Shown here: positions 1 to 6,484 of the stretch, one piece after another | How the letters are laid out: every line of letters begins with the position of its first letter | Position numbering within the stretch: position 1 is the first letter of the stretch | Assembly: GCA_003427395.1 (NCBI GenBank) | Contig: BFEA01000026.1 | Coordinates: forward strand, 5,403,459-5,423,525 | Origin: Chara braunii | Taxonomy: Eukaryota > Streptophyta > Charophyceae > Charales > Characeae | DNA length: 20,067 nucleotides | Reading direction: 5' to 3' | Notes under the pieces: generated by a model | What the model was told of the DNA's origin: nothing | Databases searched by the model: none | What the model saw: only the letters and a program-made list of their open reading frames with translations | Program-made: the position numbers and the translations under genes

Positions 1-657
1 GGGGTCTAGTCCCACCTACAGCGTTGAGTTTTCTCAACGCTGAGCTTTCTATCACGTGCGGCATGGTGGGACGGAGCTCTGCCGTTGATGTATTGCGATC
101 TGATGGTGCCGAAATACAGGAGAATAACCTATTAGATTTTGTCTTTTTGTAGAATTTTTATTTGACGTGAAAACCGTTTTGTAGTATGCTTTGGCCCTTT
201 TGGTTTGGGCGGAAACCATTGTGCGTTGAGAAAACTACCCTACCGAGGGTAGGGTAGATTTCTCAACGGCCGTGCCTTTCCTTTTTTCGTTTTTTGAGAC
301 ACCATTGCATCCTGAAACGGAGGAACTCTGACAGCTGTGTTTGGCTCTGTGGCATGAAACTCGTTTCCTTCTTTGGGCAATGAATGCATTTGGCCATCCA
401 CGTTGTCCCTGTCCATTTTACAAATGGTGACCTCCTGTCCCCTCACCACGGGGAGTAGCCCTTTTTCACGGAGACGGTCACTCCGACTGTTCCAGACAGT
501 TTTCATTTCTCCGACTTACGTTATCAAAAATAAAGAGAAAAGCTGTTTCTAGCTTTTTTTCAGTTTTTTAATTTCTTGTTTCGAATTTATTAATGTCGAA
601 ATGGCGTCACACCGTTGAGTTTTCTAAACTCAACAACCTTAGGTGGGACCAGACCCC
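1..657. mobile_element. Non-autonomous TIR DNA element built on three GTTGAG hairpins
   Basis: The first 18 bases and the reverse complement of 640-657 match with one mismatch (GGGGTCTRGTCCCACCTA), giving clear terminal inverted repeats. Just inside the left end is a perfect hairpin at 22-41 (GCGTTGAG/CTCAACGC). A mirror hairpin lies inside the right end at 613-633 (GTTGAGTTT/AAACTCAAC). A third, larger hairpin is at 225-267, with a perfect 10-bp inner stem CTACCCTACC/GGTAGGGTAG and outer arms again GTTGAGAAA/TTTCTCAAC. The 88-codon minus-strand frame at 240-506 resembles no family I recognise and no transposase is visible. The left flank is outside the window, so a target duplication cannot be tested. 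Confidence 0.75.
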
Positions 658-668
658 TGGTTGGGCTT

Positions 669-687
669 AAAAAAAAAAAAAAAAAAA
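669..687. repeat. Poly(A) run, 19 bp
   Basis: An uninterrupted A run lies 11 bp after the TIR element ends. It may be the tail of a retroposon that lost its body, but no flanking duplication is visible. Confidence 0.9.
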
Positions 688-700
688 CACAGCAGACACC

Positions 701-781
701 GCTACCGTCTTACCCCGAACATAACGCACCCCAAAAATGAATGTATACAGGGTGCATTGTGTTCGGGGGAAGACGGTGGCA
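701..781. repeat. Imperfect palindrome (foldback)
   Basis: Left arm 701-732 and right arm 750-781 are near-perfect inverted copies sharing the blocks ACCGTCTT, CCCCGAACA and GCACCC, around an 18-bp loop. A third degraded copy of the arm (CCCTGAACATAACTCACCG) follows at 834-852. The palindrome looks like a solo foldback element. It has no coding capacity. Confidence 0.6.
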
Positions 782-859
782 CTGGGAGTCTCCCGTCACA
801 CCGATGTCGGAGCTTTTGATAATCCTCGATTTCCCCTGAACATAACTCACCGTGATCAT

Positions 860-981
860 GGGCCTCGCTGCACTACTCTCGAAATGTGCAAAACGAGAGT
901 GAATCTTCTGCTAGAATATGGAAAGATACACGGCCATGATTTTTGCCTTTTGTGCATTTCAAGAGTAGTGCAGGGAGGCCC
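860..981 (-). mobile_element. GGGCCTC-family MITE, copy 1
   Basis: The termini are inverted copies of GGGCCTCGCTGCACTACTCT, followed by a semi-palindromic interior ending in TGTGCA. The element is 122 bp. It is flanked on both sides by CAT (857-859 and 982-984), a 3-bp target duplication. Interior sequence around the GAATCTTCT motif is conserved with copies at 1180, 1403 and 17190, in either orientation. Short frames inside it (such as one reading PRCTTLEMCK) come from the palindrome, not from a gene. Confidence 0.85.
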
Positions 982-1019
982 CATAGCTGAAAAGAGTGCA
1001 AAATTCCAGGCCAGATAAG

Positions 1020-1141
1020 GGGCCTCGCTGCACTACTCTCGAAATGTGCAAAACGAGAGTGAATCTTCTGCTAGAATATGGAAAGATACACGGCCATGAT
1101 TTTTGCCTTTTGTGCATTTCAAGAGTAGTGCAGGGAGGCCC
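1020..1141 (-). mobile_element. GGGCCTC-family MITE, copy 2 (duplicate of copy 1)
   Basis: Identical to copy 1 and produced with it by the 160-bp duplication. Its right flank is CAT as in copy 1, but its left flank is AAG, which is the target-site sequence of the next element. That is expected if it arose by recombination rather than by transposition. Confidence 0.85.
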
Positions 1142-1179
1142 CATAGCTGAAAAGAGTGCAAAATTCCAGGCCAGATAAG

Positions 1180-1301
1180 GGGCCTCGCTGCACTACTCTC
1201 CACATGCACAAAAGACAAAAAATATGGCGGTGCATCTTTCCATGTTCTAGGAGAAGATTCTTTCTCATTTTGCACATTTGAAGAGTAATGCAGTGAGGCC
1301 C
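1180..1301 (+). mobile_element. GGGCCTC-family MITE, copy 3
   Basis: 122-bp element with the same termini but a different, inverted interior (GACAAAAAATATGG ... GAAGATTC). Both flanks are AAG (1177-1179 and 1302-1304), a 3-bp target duplication. The interior most resembles the copy at 17190. Confidence 0.85.
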
Positions 1302-1312
1302 AAGGACAGCTG

Positions 1313-1363
1313 TAATGGCCATGCCTTCTTTTTTTTTTTTTTTTAATTAATGGCCATGCCTTC
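1313..1363 (-). mobile_element. Poly(A)-only retro-insertion with 16-bp target duplication
   Basis: A 16-bp direct repeat TAATGGCCATGCCTTC occurs at 1313-1328 and 1348-1363. Between the copies is only T16 followed by AAT (1329-1347). On the minus strand this is a poly(A) tail with no body. A long perfect target duplication round a bare A-tail is what target-primed reverse transcription leaves when it aborts within the tail. I infer an extreme 5' truncation by LINE machinery. Confidence 0.75.
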
Positions 1364-1402
1364 CACCCAGCAGCCGCCACTCTTTTCCGAAAAAATGACC
1401 AC

Positions 1403-1528
1403 GGGCCTCCCTGCACTACTCTCCAAACGCGCAAACAAAATGAGAATGCATCGTCCTCTAGATCATGGAAAGATACACCGCCATATTTTTTGTCGCTTGG
1501 GCATATGGAGAGTAGTGCAGCCAGGCCC
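1403..1528 (-). mobile_element. GGGCCTC-family MITE, copy 4
   Basis: 126-bp diverged copy with termini GGGCCTCCCTGCACTACTCT and AGAGTAGTGCAGCCAGGCCC. It is flanked by CAC on both sides (1400-1402 and 1529-1531). The interior keeps the GGAAAGATACA motif in the same orientation as copy 1. Confidence 0.85.
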
Positions 1529-1627
1529 CACATCGTGTCATTTATTGGCAGTTATTGCTGTCACACTGTTGCACAGATCAATCAGTTTGCAGTTTTTTAA
1601 CTTTTTCTGGTTATGGGACCATGCCCT

Positions 1628-1799
1628 GGGGCGAGGTTCCATTAGCAACGAGGATTGGATTGAGCGCCCGAATGTGGACGTGTTCCATGCAGAGATGCAG
1701 AATATCAGATCGATCGCGATCTTCTTCACTGTTCGCCAACACGTCCACATTCGGGCGGGAAATCCTATCCTCTTTGCTACCGTAGTGGGACTTCGCCCC
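1628..1799. repeat. Foldback element, ~55-bp arms
   Basis: The left arm (about 1628-1684) and right arm (about 1738-1799) are inverted copies. They share CGCCCGAATGTGGACGTGTT at the inner side, AGGATTGGAT/ATCCTATCCT in the middle and GGGGCGA/TCGCCCC at the outer end. The spacer of about 50 bp contains the small palindrome GATCGATCGCGATC. No coding capacity is seen, and it is probably a non-autonomous DNA element or hairpin repeat. Confidence 0.65.
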
Positions 1800-1831
1800 T
1801 CGTCCTCAGTATCTGTTATTCACCATGTCAA

Positions 1832-1880
1832 GACAAAAAACAGGAAAAAAAACAAGAAAAAAAAAGAAAAGAAACTCTGG
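1832..1880. repeat. A-rich low-complexity tract
   Basis: Runs of A interrupted by G or C. The plus-strand lysine-rich frame through here is a composition artefact. Confidence 0.8.
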
Positions 1881-1896
1881 AGTACGGATTTTGTTT

Positions 1897-2027
1897 CCAT
1901 TTAAAAATTAAAAACAAAACTCCTTAATGCTAGGGGTGCTGATAAGAGCAGACACCTCTAGCATACTCGGGGAGGCTCCATCTATTGGTGGGGAGCAACA
2001 CCTGCTGGAAAGCGGGTCCAGCGTCCC
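1897..2027 (-). mobile_element. Retroposon 3' end (hairpin family, copy d)
   Basis: Read on the minus strand this starts with the AGGGACG box, then the hairpin GCTGG/CCAGC at 2004-2022 with loop ACCCGCTTT. Next comes a segment ending in a second hairpin at 1927-1964 (ATGCTAG/CTAGCAT), and an A/T-rich tail at 1897-1920. The whole order matches 8643-8786, the putative 3' end of the large minus-strand LINE, so this is probably a 5'-truncated copy of the same 3' UTR. The 5' limit is not defined and no target duplication is seen. Confidence 0.6.
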
Positions 2028-2075
2028 TCGACATTATAGGAAGGGCCATTTTGTAAACAAGGGTTATGTAACCGT

Positions 2076-2575
2076 GCCACGTGTCCGTCCTAATATATGC
2101 ATGAGCTAACACCTGAATCGACACTTGGACACGCATCATCAATTCGATGGGCAGCATTGATTGCTTTCAACTGAGGGGATTAACTGGCCATCGCAGTCTA
2201 ACATCTTACTTCTAGTCTGAATCCATCGTCATCTTCAAAAACGCTCTTGCAACGACCAAGGAGGAGGGGCTTTCAGACTAGGGACTTCAGAGAATCAATC
2301 ATAGCAAAACCTTGGACACCCCCCCACGATCCTCATACTCTACGAATCCACTCAAGTGGGGGGCACAGTTTACACAGATTACCCGAATTAACAGCCACCC
2401 ACCAACCTAATTGATCAGTCAAAGACGTGGCAGGCCACCAATCACTCACTCAGGCAGCCATCTGGCCAGCCAATCTATAACACTAGGAGCGCTGATGACT
2501 GCCTGCTCTGACACGTGGCACAACAAACGCGGGAAATGAAAGTCACCAAGCGGTGTTGTCCAGTTGCCACGTGGC
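2076..2575. promoter_or_regulatory. Cluster of G-box/ABRE-like ACGTGGC motifs
   Basis: ACGTGGC or its complement occurs at 2076-2082, 2425-2431, 2513-2519 and 2566-2575. The last is the perfect palindrome GCCACGTGGC. In land plants this core binds bZIP and bHLH factors. A CCAAT and TATAA-like string lies near 2468-2480. No convincing gene starts downstream, so promoter function is only a possibility. The rest of 2028-2640 shows no gene. Confidence 0.3.
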
Positions 2576-2640
2576 CAAGACAAAAAGCGACAATCCAGTG
2601 ACGATGCAGCAGTGTGGCTTTCACTGACGCTCCCTCTCTC

Positions 2641-2699
2641 GCCACCTCCCCACTCCTCGCGCACTATCCAACCCCCTCACGCCACCTCCCCACTCCTCG
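2641..2699. repeat. Two direct copies of GCCACCTCCCCACTCCTCG, period 40
   Basis: The 19-bp block starts at 2641 and again at 2681. The C-rich tract around it (to about 2770) is low complexity. Overlapping proline- and serine-rich frames here have no family resemblance and are not called. Confidence 0.7.
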
Positions 2700-2861
2700 T
2701 GCCCACACCCGTCCTTTCCGTTTGCAAATCAACCCAATCTTCCTCGCCACTCGCCCATCCCCAATCGAGCTCACCGCCTCGCAATTGGTGTCGTTTCTAT
2801 TAACCTCCTTCGGGTATCATAAACAATTTGAATATGTCCTTATGAAGTTTAACCTCCCTTA

Positions 2862-3143
2862 GGGTAATCAGTAGGTATCAGAATAGGGTAATGATGGAAC
2901 TGTAAGTACAGTCCCTCCTCCCCTTTTTACTTGGGCTTCAAGGTTTGAATTTTGGAAAGCCTTTGACTGGGGACGCTGGACCCGGTTTCCAGCAGTAGTA
3001 CGGGGTTGTTTCTAAAGTAAGCTGGTGAACTGGTTAGCGGTGCTCTTAAGCGAAACTGGCTGAGGCTGCCAGGATAACTCCGGGTTGAACTGTGAGGTCC
3101 CCGGCCTCTTTTCCAGCTATATGAAATACATTTCATGCTTTCC

Positions 3144-3170
<27 letters not shown>
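2862..3170 (+). mobile_element. Complete SINE-like retroposon with 10-bp target duplication
   Basis: ACCTCCCTTA occurs at 2852-2861 and again at 3171-3180, directly after a 27-base poly(A) (3144-3170). The 309-bp insert between them therefore has the full signature of target-primed reverse transcription. It carries the shared hairpin GCTGG/CCAGC at 2975-2993 (loop ACCCGGTTT). It also carries a second shared module, GGGTTGAACTGTGAGG followed by TCCCCGGCCTC, near 3083-3113, which recurs on the minus strand at 14818. A small ATGAAAT/ATTTCAT hairpin precedes the tail. No clear pol III A/B boxes are found at the 5' end, so it may be a SINE or a 5'-truncated LINE 3' UTR. Confidence 0.75.
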
Positions 3171-3174
<4 letters not shown>

Positions 3175-3678
3175 CCCTTATGTTGTGAGGGGAGCGCGGG
3201 TGGGGTCCCACATTACCGTTGCATGGCTTCAACACTGTGGGACGAGGTCCCCCTTACCTGGCTTCCTTGTTTCCGACTGTCAATTGTGAAGATCAATGGC
3301 CAGAAACGCAGAATCGTGGGAAGCAGAAGAGCCGTGCTGGCAGTTGACCTCCGTCACCTGCATCCAGATATCGGGCCTCGCTGCACTACTCTAGACTCTC
3401 GAAGTTTGAGGGTGGGTCTTCGCCGCACTTACTCCTGATTGGGAAACTCTTGAAACCCGATCGAGAGCTGTCAGATGCCACGCTACAACGCCACTCTCGA
3501 AACGTCCAGAGTCTCCCGCCTGCAAAAACCGAATTTGCAAGTGTCCTGGGGAGTTGCCCGCCCAGAGGCTCGTTTCGAGAGTGGACCTCCTGTCCCGGCG
3601 GTTTATCGGAGACAAGTCCAATGACACAGGCAATCAAATAGTTAGGCAACCAAGAGATGACCAATGACTTGAGACCAA

Positions 3679-4894
3679 ATGGAAATAGAGAGGAGTAGGG
3701 AGAGGACGGACGACTGGACAACTTTTGATAACCTTGCTCCAAGGCTGCAGGGCCTGTGGCACCAGATGGACCACCTGCATCAGTTGAGGAACGCTGTCCC
3801 GTGCCAATGGACAGAGATATTGAGGGCGGGACTTGTGCCGGTAAAAGGGATGTGGTACAAGCAAGCACAGCAAACACAGCAGGAACACGCAACTCTAATT
3901 TGGAGGATAGAAGACTATTCAGATCACGTGGAGATTCCCGCTACTTGTTGGAGAATGCAAGCCGGCCCACAGACTTTGGGAGAGCCGCTGCAACTCTGCG
4001 AAGAACAACTTCTCCTCCCGCCTGTTGACCAACTGGAACAGAAAGAATGTTACAGGCCATTCTTCACTCAGCTTTCTGCATTTGAACTGCCGGTTGATCC
4101 CAGAGACTGGGCGTGGAAGCATCCGATGAAGAATGAATTGGTGGCCCTGCCAGAGTACTCTACAAAAATGGGATACCGGCTAATGACACAGCGACTGGAC
4201 GTCAACTGGACTGTGGCAAGGAGATGGATGGCCACCGGGTGGATCGATGATTCCCTAACAAGGTTGGCAGCAGCTCTTCCGCCTTTCTGGAAACTTCTGA
4301 TGGATTTAGTGGTTAGTAAGCACGCGAGCTTGCTCTGGCTTCTGATGCACCTGGCGCTCCCGGTTAATACTTGGTGCGCCAAAAGAACTGCAAAGGCAGT
4401 GGCAGAGTGTCAAATATGTCCAGGAACCAGAATGGAAGACGTGCAACACTTCGCGCTACAATGTGAATTGTCAAGATCCTTTTGGGAATGGTGGAGACAA
4501 TCGGGTGTCCCGATACCGGGTGCGGACACCCGCTGGGGGGAATAATTTTATCCTCCTGGGAGTGGCGGCAAGGAAGACTGCAAAGCAGGTGCGGCTCGCT
4601 CACGCAGAGGAGACAATTCGAGGTGCCATTCTGTGGACCCTCTGGAACCTGAGAAACGCCAGAGTACGGAAATGTGAACACATTACACCGCCAATGATAA
4701 GAGTTGAAGTGAAATACGCTATAAAACAGGCAATCTCTGCGGACTGGGAATACCGGGTCCAAAAAAAGGGTTTTTCAGCACAGGCGATTAAGTGGTTTTG
4801 GAGCAGATGGGACGCCTTCTCGGGTCTGGCTACAGTGGAAGTTAGGCCGGAAGGCCCGCCGATGTTGAGATTTTCGCCCTTTTTCTTACAATAG
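3679..4894 (+). pseudogene. LINE ORF2 C-terminal fragment with zf-RVT knuckle, frameshifted
   Basis: Two plus-strand frames (3679-4545 and the tail of 4463-4894) join across one frameshift near 4520-4545 to give the C-terminus of a plant-type non-LTR retrotransposon ORF2. Residues 244-262 of the first frame form the zf-RVT knuckle, C-x2-C (CQIC), H257 and C262, followed by an aromatic segment (FWEWW). The upstream block AVPCQWTEILRAG...PVDPRDWAW aligns by eye with AIPLAWYKTLKRG...ALDPEEWSW in the minus-strand LINE at 9515-10573. The downstream block RGAILWTLWNLRNARV aligns with RRAVVWALWWQRCTLA there. In-frame stops precede 3679. It is a decayed fragment. The role of this knuckle in LINEs is presumed nucleic-acid binding. 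Confidence 0.85.
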
Positions 4895-5219
4895 TATCTT
4901 GCAATGTGCTGTAGGCATAGCCGCTATCTCATTTTTTGGGGCTTGGTGCTGTCGTGAGGTTGATAGTTTTTAGTTAGTAGCCACATTGGAAGGTTGGAAT
5001 TGCCAATAGGTAAGTTGGTAGATGACCTTTGTATCGATAGGCAGCTAGTTCAGTCACTGTTCTTTTCACTGGATTGGTTTTGCTTGAGATTGAATTTGTT
5101 GGTTGTTTGACTTTCATTTCATGATGAACGGTCCAGCTGGGTCTTTCACTGTGGCAGGGATGGGTTTGGCCGGGAGTGCCTTGCCCAGCCCGACATGCCA
5201 CGGCATATGTGTAAGGGAC

Positions 5220-5238
5220 GCCGGACCCGATTTCCGGC
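5220..5238 (+). other. Shared retroposon hairpin, copy b (LINE 3' UTR)
   Basis: Stem GCCGG/CCGGC with loop ACCCGATTT, preceded by AGGGAC. Relative to the GCTGG/CCAGC copies, both sides of the third base pair have changed (T-A to C-G), which keeps the stem. It sits about 25 nt before the poly(A) of the plus-strand LINE. Confidence 0.7.
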
Positions 5239-5260
5239 AATGGAAAGAGAGATCGTCATC

Positions 5261-5294
<34 letters not shown>

Positions 5295-5299
5295 AGACA

Positions 5300-5398
5300 T
5301 GAACAAGGAAGCGAAAGAAAAGAAAAGAAAAGAAAAGACAAGAAAAAAGAAAAAAAAACAAAGAAAAAAAAAAGGAAAAAAGAAAAGAAAAGGAGAGA
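5300..5398 (+). repeat. GAAAA-type purine-rich low-complexity tract
   Basis: Nearly pure A with interspersed G directly after the LINE tail, and few pyrimidines. Lysine-rich and phenylalanine-rich frames across it are artefacts. Confidence 0.9.
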
Positions 5399-5605
5399 GT
5401 CCCGGCGGCCAGACTGTGTCCTGTAGCGCAGTGGTGCAGCTCTTCTGTCGCGTCGGACGACGCCCAGGGTTTCAAGAATTGATCTAGTGTCACAGGTTCT
5501 AGAGTAAGCGCAGCGAAGGCGGGTATTTCGAGAGTCTCGCCTCTCTGACAATGCGAGTCGAACTCTCAAAATATTTCGAGAGTCTAGAGTAGTGCAGCGA
5601 GGCCC

Positions 5606-5608
<3 letters not shown>

Positions 5609-5685
<77 letters not shown>

Positions 5686-5708
5686 CTTTTTTTTTTTTTT
5701 TTTTTTTT
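5609..5708. repeat. (CT)n microsatellite followed by (T)22
   Basis: About 37 CT dinucleotides run from 5609 to 5683, then four C, then a 22-base T run at 5687-5708. The tract starts within a few bases of the right target duplication of the TIR element. Confidence 0.97.
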
Positions 5709-5753
5709 CCGCACAACAGAACTCGTGTATTTCGAAATAATCGTCAAACCCTT

Positions 5754-6055
5754 AGTGGCATTCAGGGGGTCTTGGGTTCAATCCCCTGGCTTCATGTACC
5801 TTCCTGGGCAAGCTTGGCGCCCGCCACCTAGAGATATGCTGTTGGTCCCCCCGAGTGGCATTGAGCAGAGGCTGCTGATGTTCATAGGGCGAGGGGACCG
5901 GAGGGGAGGCACAGTGACTGGCCCATCGAAGAAGCGCGGTCCTGATGCTACCGGCTGACTCCTGGCCGGTATCGCACCTGCTGGTGGGTGCAGCTCCCGC
6001 TTGTTCCCTCGTTGGAGGCTTGAGCACGGATGTGGCTGCTACGGGGTTCCCCGTA
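5754..6055 (+). mobile_element. SINE-like repeat, copy A
   Basis: 302 bp, recognisably homologous to 13881-14174. It opens with AGTGGCATTCAGG and a T-arm-like GGGTTCAATCCCC, which fits the pol III B-box consensus GGTTCRANNCC. Only ~20 bp separate the opening from the B box, so a tRNA-derived head would be truncated. Both copies end in GGCTGCTACGGGG followed by TTCCCCGTA, forming a perfect TACGGGG/CCCCGTA hairpin with a 2-nt loop. A short A-rich tract follows. GTGGCATT recurs internally at about 5855. No target duplication is identified. Overlapping frames differ between the two copies and are not called as genes. Confidence 0.65.
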
Positions 6056-6175
6056 ATACTATAATGACAATTAAAAAAAGGCTTTAAAGGCTGTCCTGTC
6101 CGGATTCGACAGGTAATTGAATTGGCCTTTAAAAAAGTAATAAAAAAATAAAAAAATTGTCAATCCAGTGGCCTA
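6056..6175. repeat. A/T-rich stretch with small inverted repeats
   Basis: AAAAAAGGC/GCCTTTAAAAAAG arms surround a CCTGTC/GACAGG hairpin near 6098-6117, followed by an A-rich tail. It may be the tail region of the preceding SINE-like copy. Confidence 0.35.
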
Positions 6176-6484
6176 ACTCAGTTGCTAAGGCTAGCAAGAG
6201 GGGCAAGTCACCGCGAGTGCGCGGGGGTCTCACCGGCCGGTGGGCCCGGCGGTCTCGACCCTTCATCCCTCGGCGATACCGAGGTAGCCGAGTGTGTTGA
6301 CGCCATCGCCACCCGAGGTGAGGGTCAACCCATCTGGATTGACGAAAGGTGAAGTGCAAGTGCAAACGGAAGGCGTGAGCGAGGTGATTGCATCTCGCGA
6401 TCAGCACATAGAAGGTGTCCTTGCACAATAAGGACAGCGGGTATGGTGAGCAGTGAGTGACTGAAGACTCTACAGGTAAGTGAT

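Larger units (their letters stand above)
860..1179. repeat. Exact 160-bp tandem duplication of MITE copy 1 plus spacer
   Basis: By eye, 860-1019 and 1020-1179 are identical over 160 bp. Each unit is one MITE copy plus the 38-bp spacer that follows it. The second unit ends exactly where the next MITE (1180) starts with the same terminal sequence, so the duplication breakpoints coincide with the shared TIR. This fits unequal recombination between neighbouring MITE ends. Lack of divergence suggests a recent event or a homogenised pair. Confidence 0.9.
3615..5292 (+). mobile_element. 5'-truncated LINE inserted in the TIR element
   Basis: The insert ends in a 29-base poly(A) (5264-5292). GGAGACA follows at 5293-5299 and also precedes the insert at 3608-3614, a likely 7-bp target duplication. 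The body holds the C-terminal part of a LINE ORF2 (3679-4894) and a ~370-bp 3' UTR. The UTR ends in the shared hairpin GCCGG/CCGGC (5220-5238), about 25 nt before the poly(A). Reverse transcriptase and endonuclease domains are missing, as expected for 5' truncation. Confidence 0.75.
3373..5604. mobile_element. 2.2-kb TIR element of the GGGCCTC family, with a nested LINE
   Basis: The first 31 bp (GGGCCTCGCTGCACTACTCT then AGACTCTCGAA) are perfectly inverted at 5574-5604. The element is flanked by ATC on both sides (3370-3372 and 5605-5607), the same 3-bp duplication length as the small MITEs. Weaker inverted similarity continues about 150 bp inward. For example, CTTCGCCGCACTTACTC at 3418 matches the complement of 5504-5520, and TCTTGAAACCC recurs in both arms. 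An inner 14-bp inverted pair CCACTCTCGAAACG/CGTTTCGAGAGTGG lies near 3491 and 3571. Without the LINE inside, the host element would be about 540 bp. No transposase is seen. Confidence 0.8.

Noticed and set aside
737-1533. Several short frames on both strands with PRCTTLE- or SRVVQGGP-like peptides
   Set aside because: They are translations of the palindromic MITE and recur with every copy in either orientation.
2492-2498. CTGATGA as a possible hammerhead core
   Set aside because: No hairpin stem II followed by GAAA and no stem III partner.
3386-3892. 168-codon minus-strand frame across the TIR left arm
   Set aside because: It crosses the TIR arm, the probable LINE boundary and antisense LINE coding sequence; no family resemblance.
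5425-5475. tRNA-like sequence (TAGCGCAGTGG then GGGTTTCAAGA)
   Set aside because: A-box-like string is good but the T-arm does not pair and there is no acceptor stem. A related string is in the opposite arm of the TIR element, so it belongs to the inverted repeat.
5103-5716. Lys-rich and Ser-Leu/Arg-Glu repeat frames
   Set aside because: Produced by poly(A), GAAAA and (CT)n low-complexity sequence.
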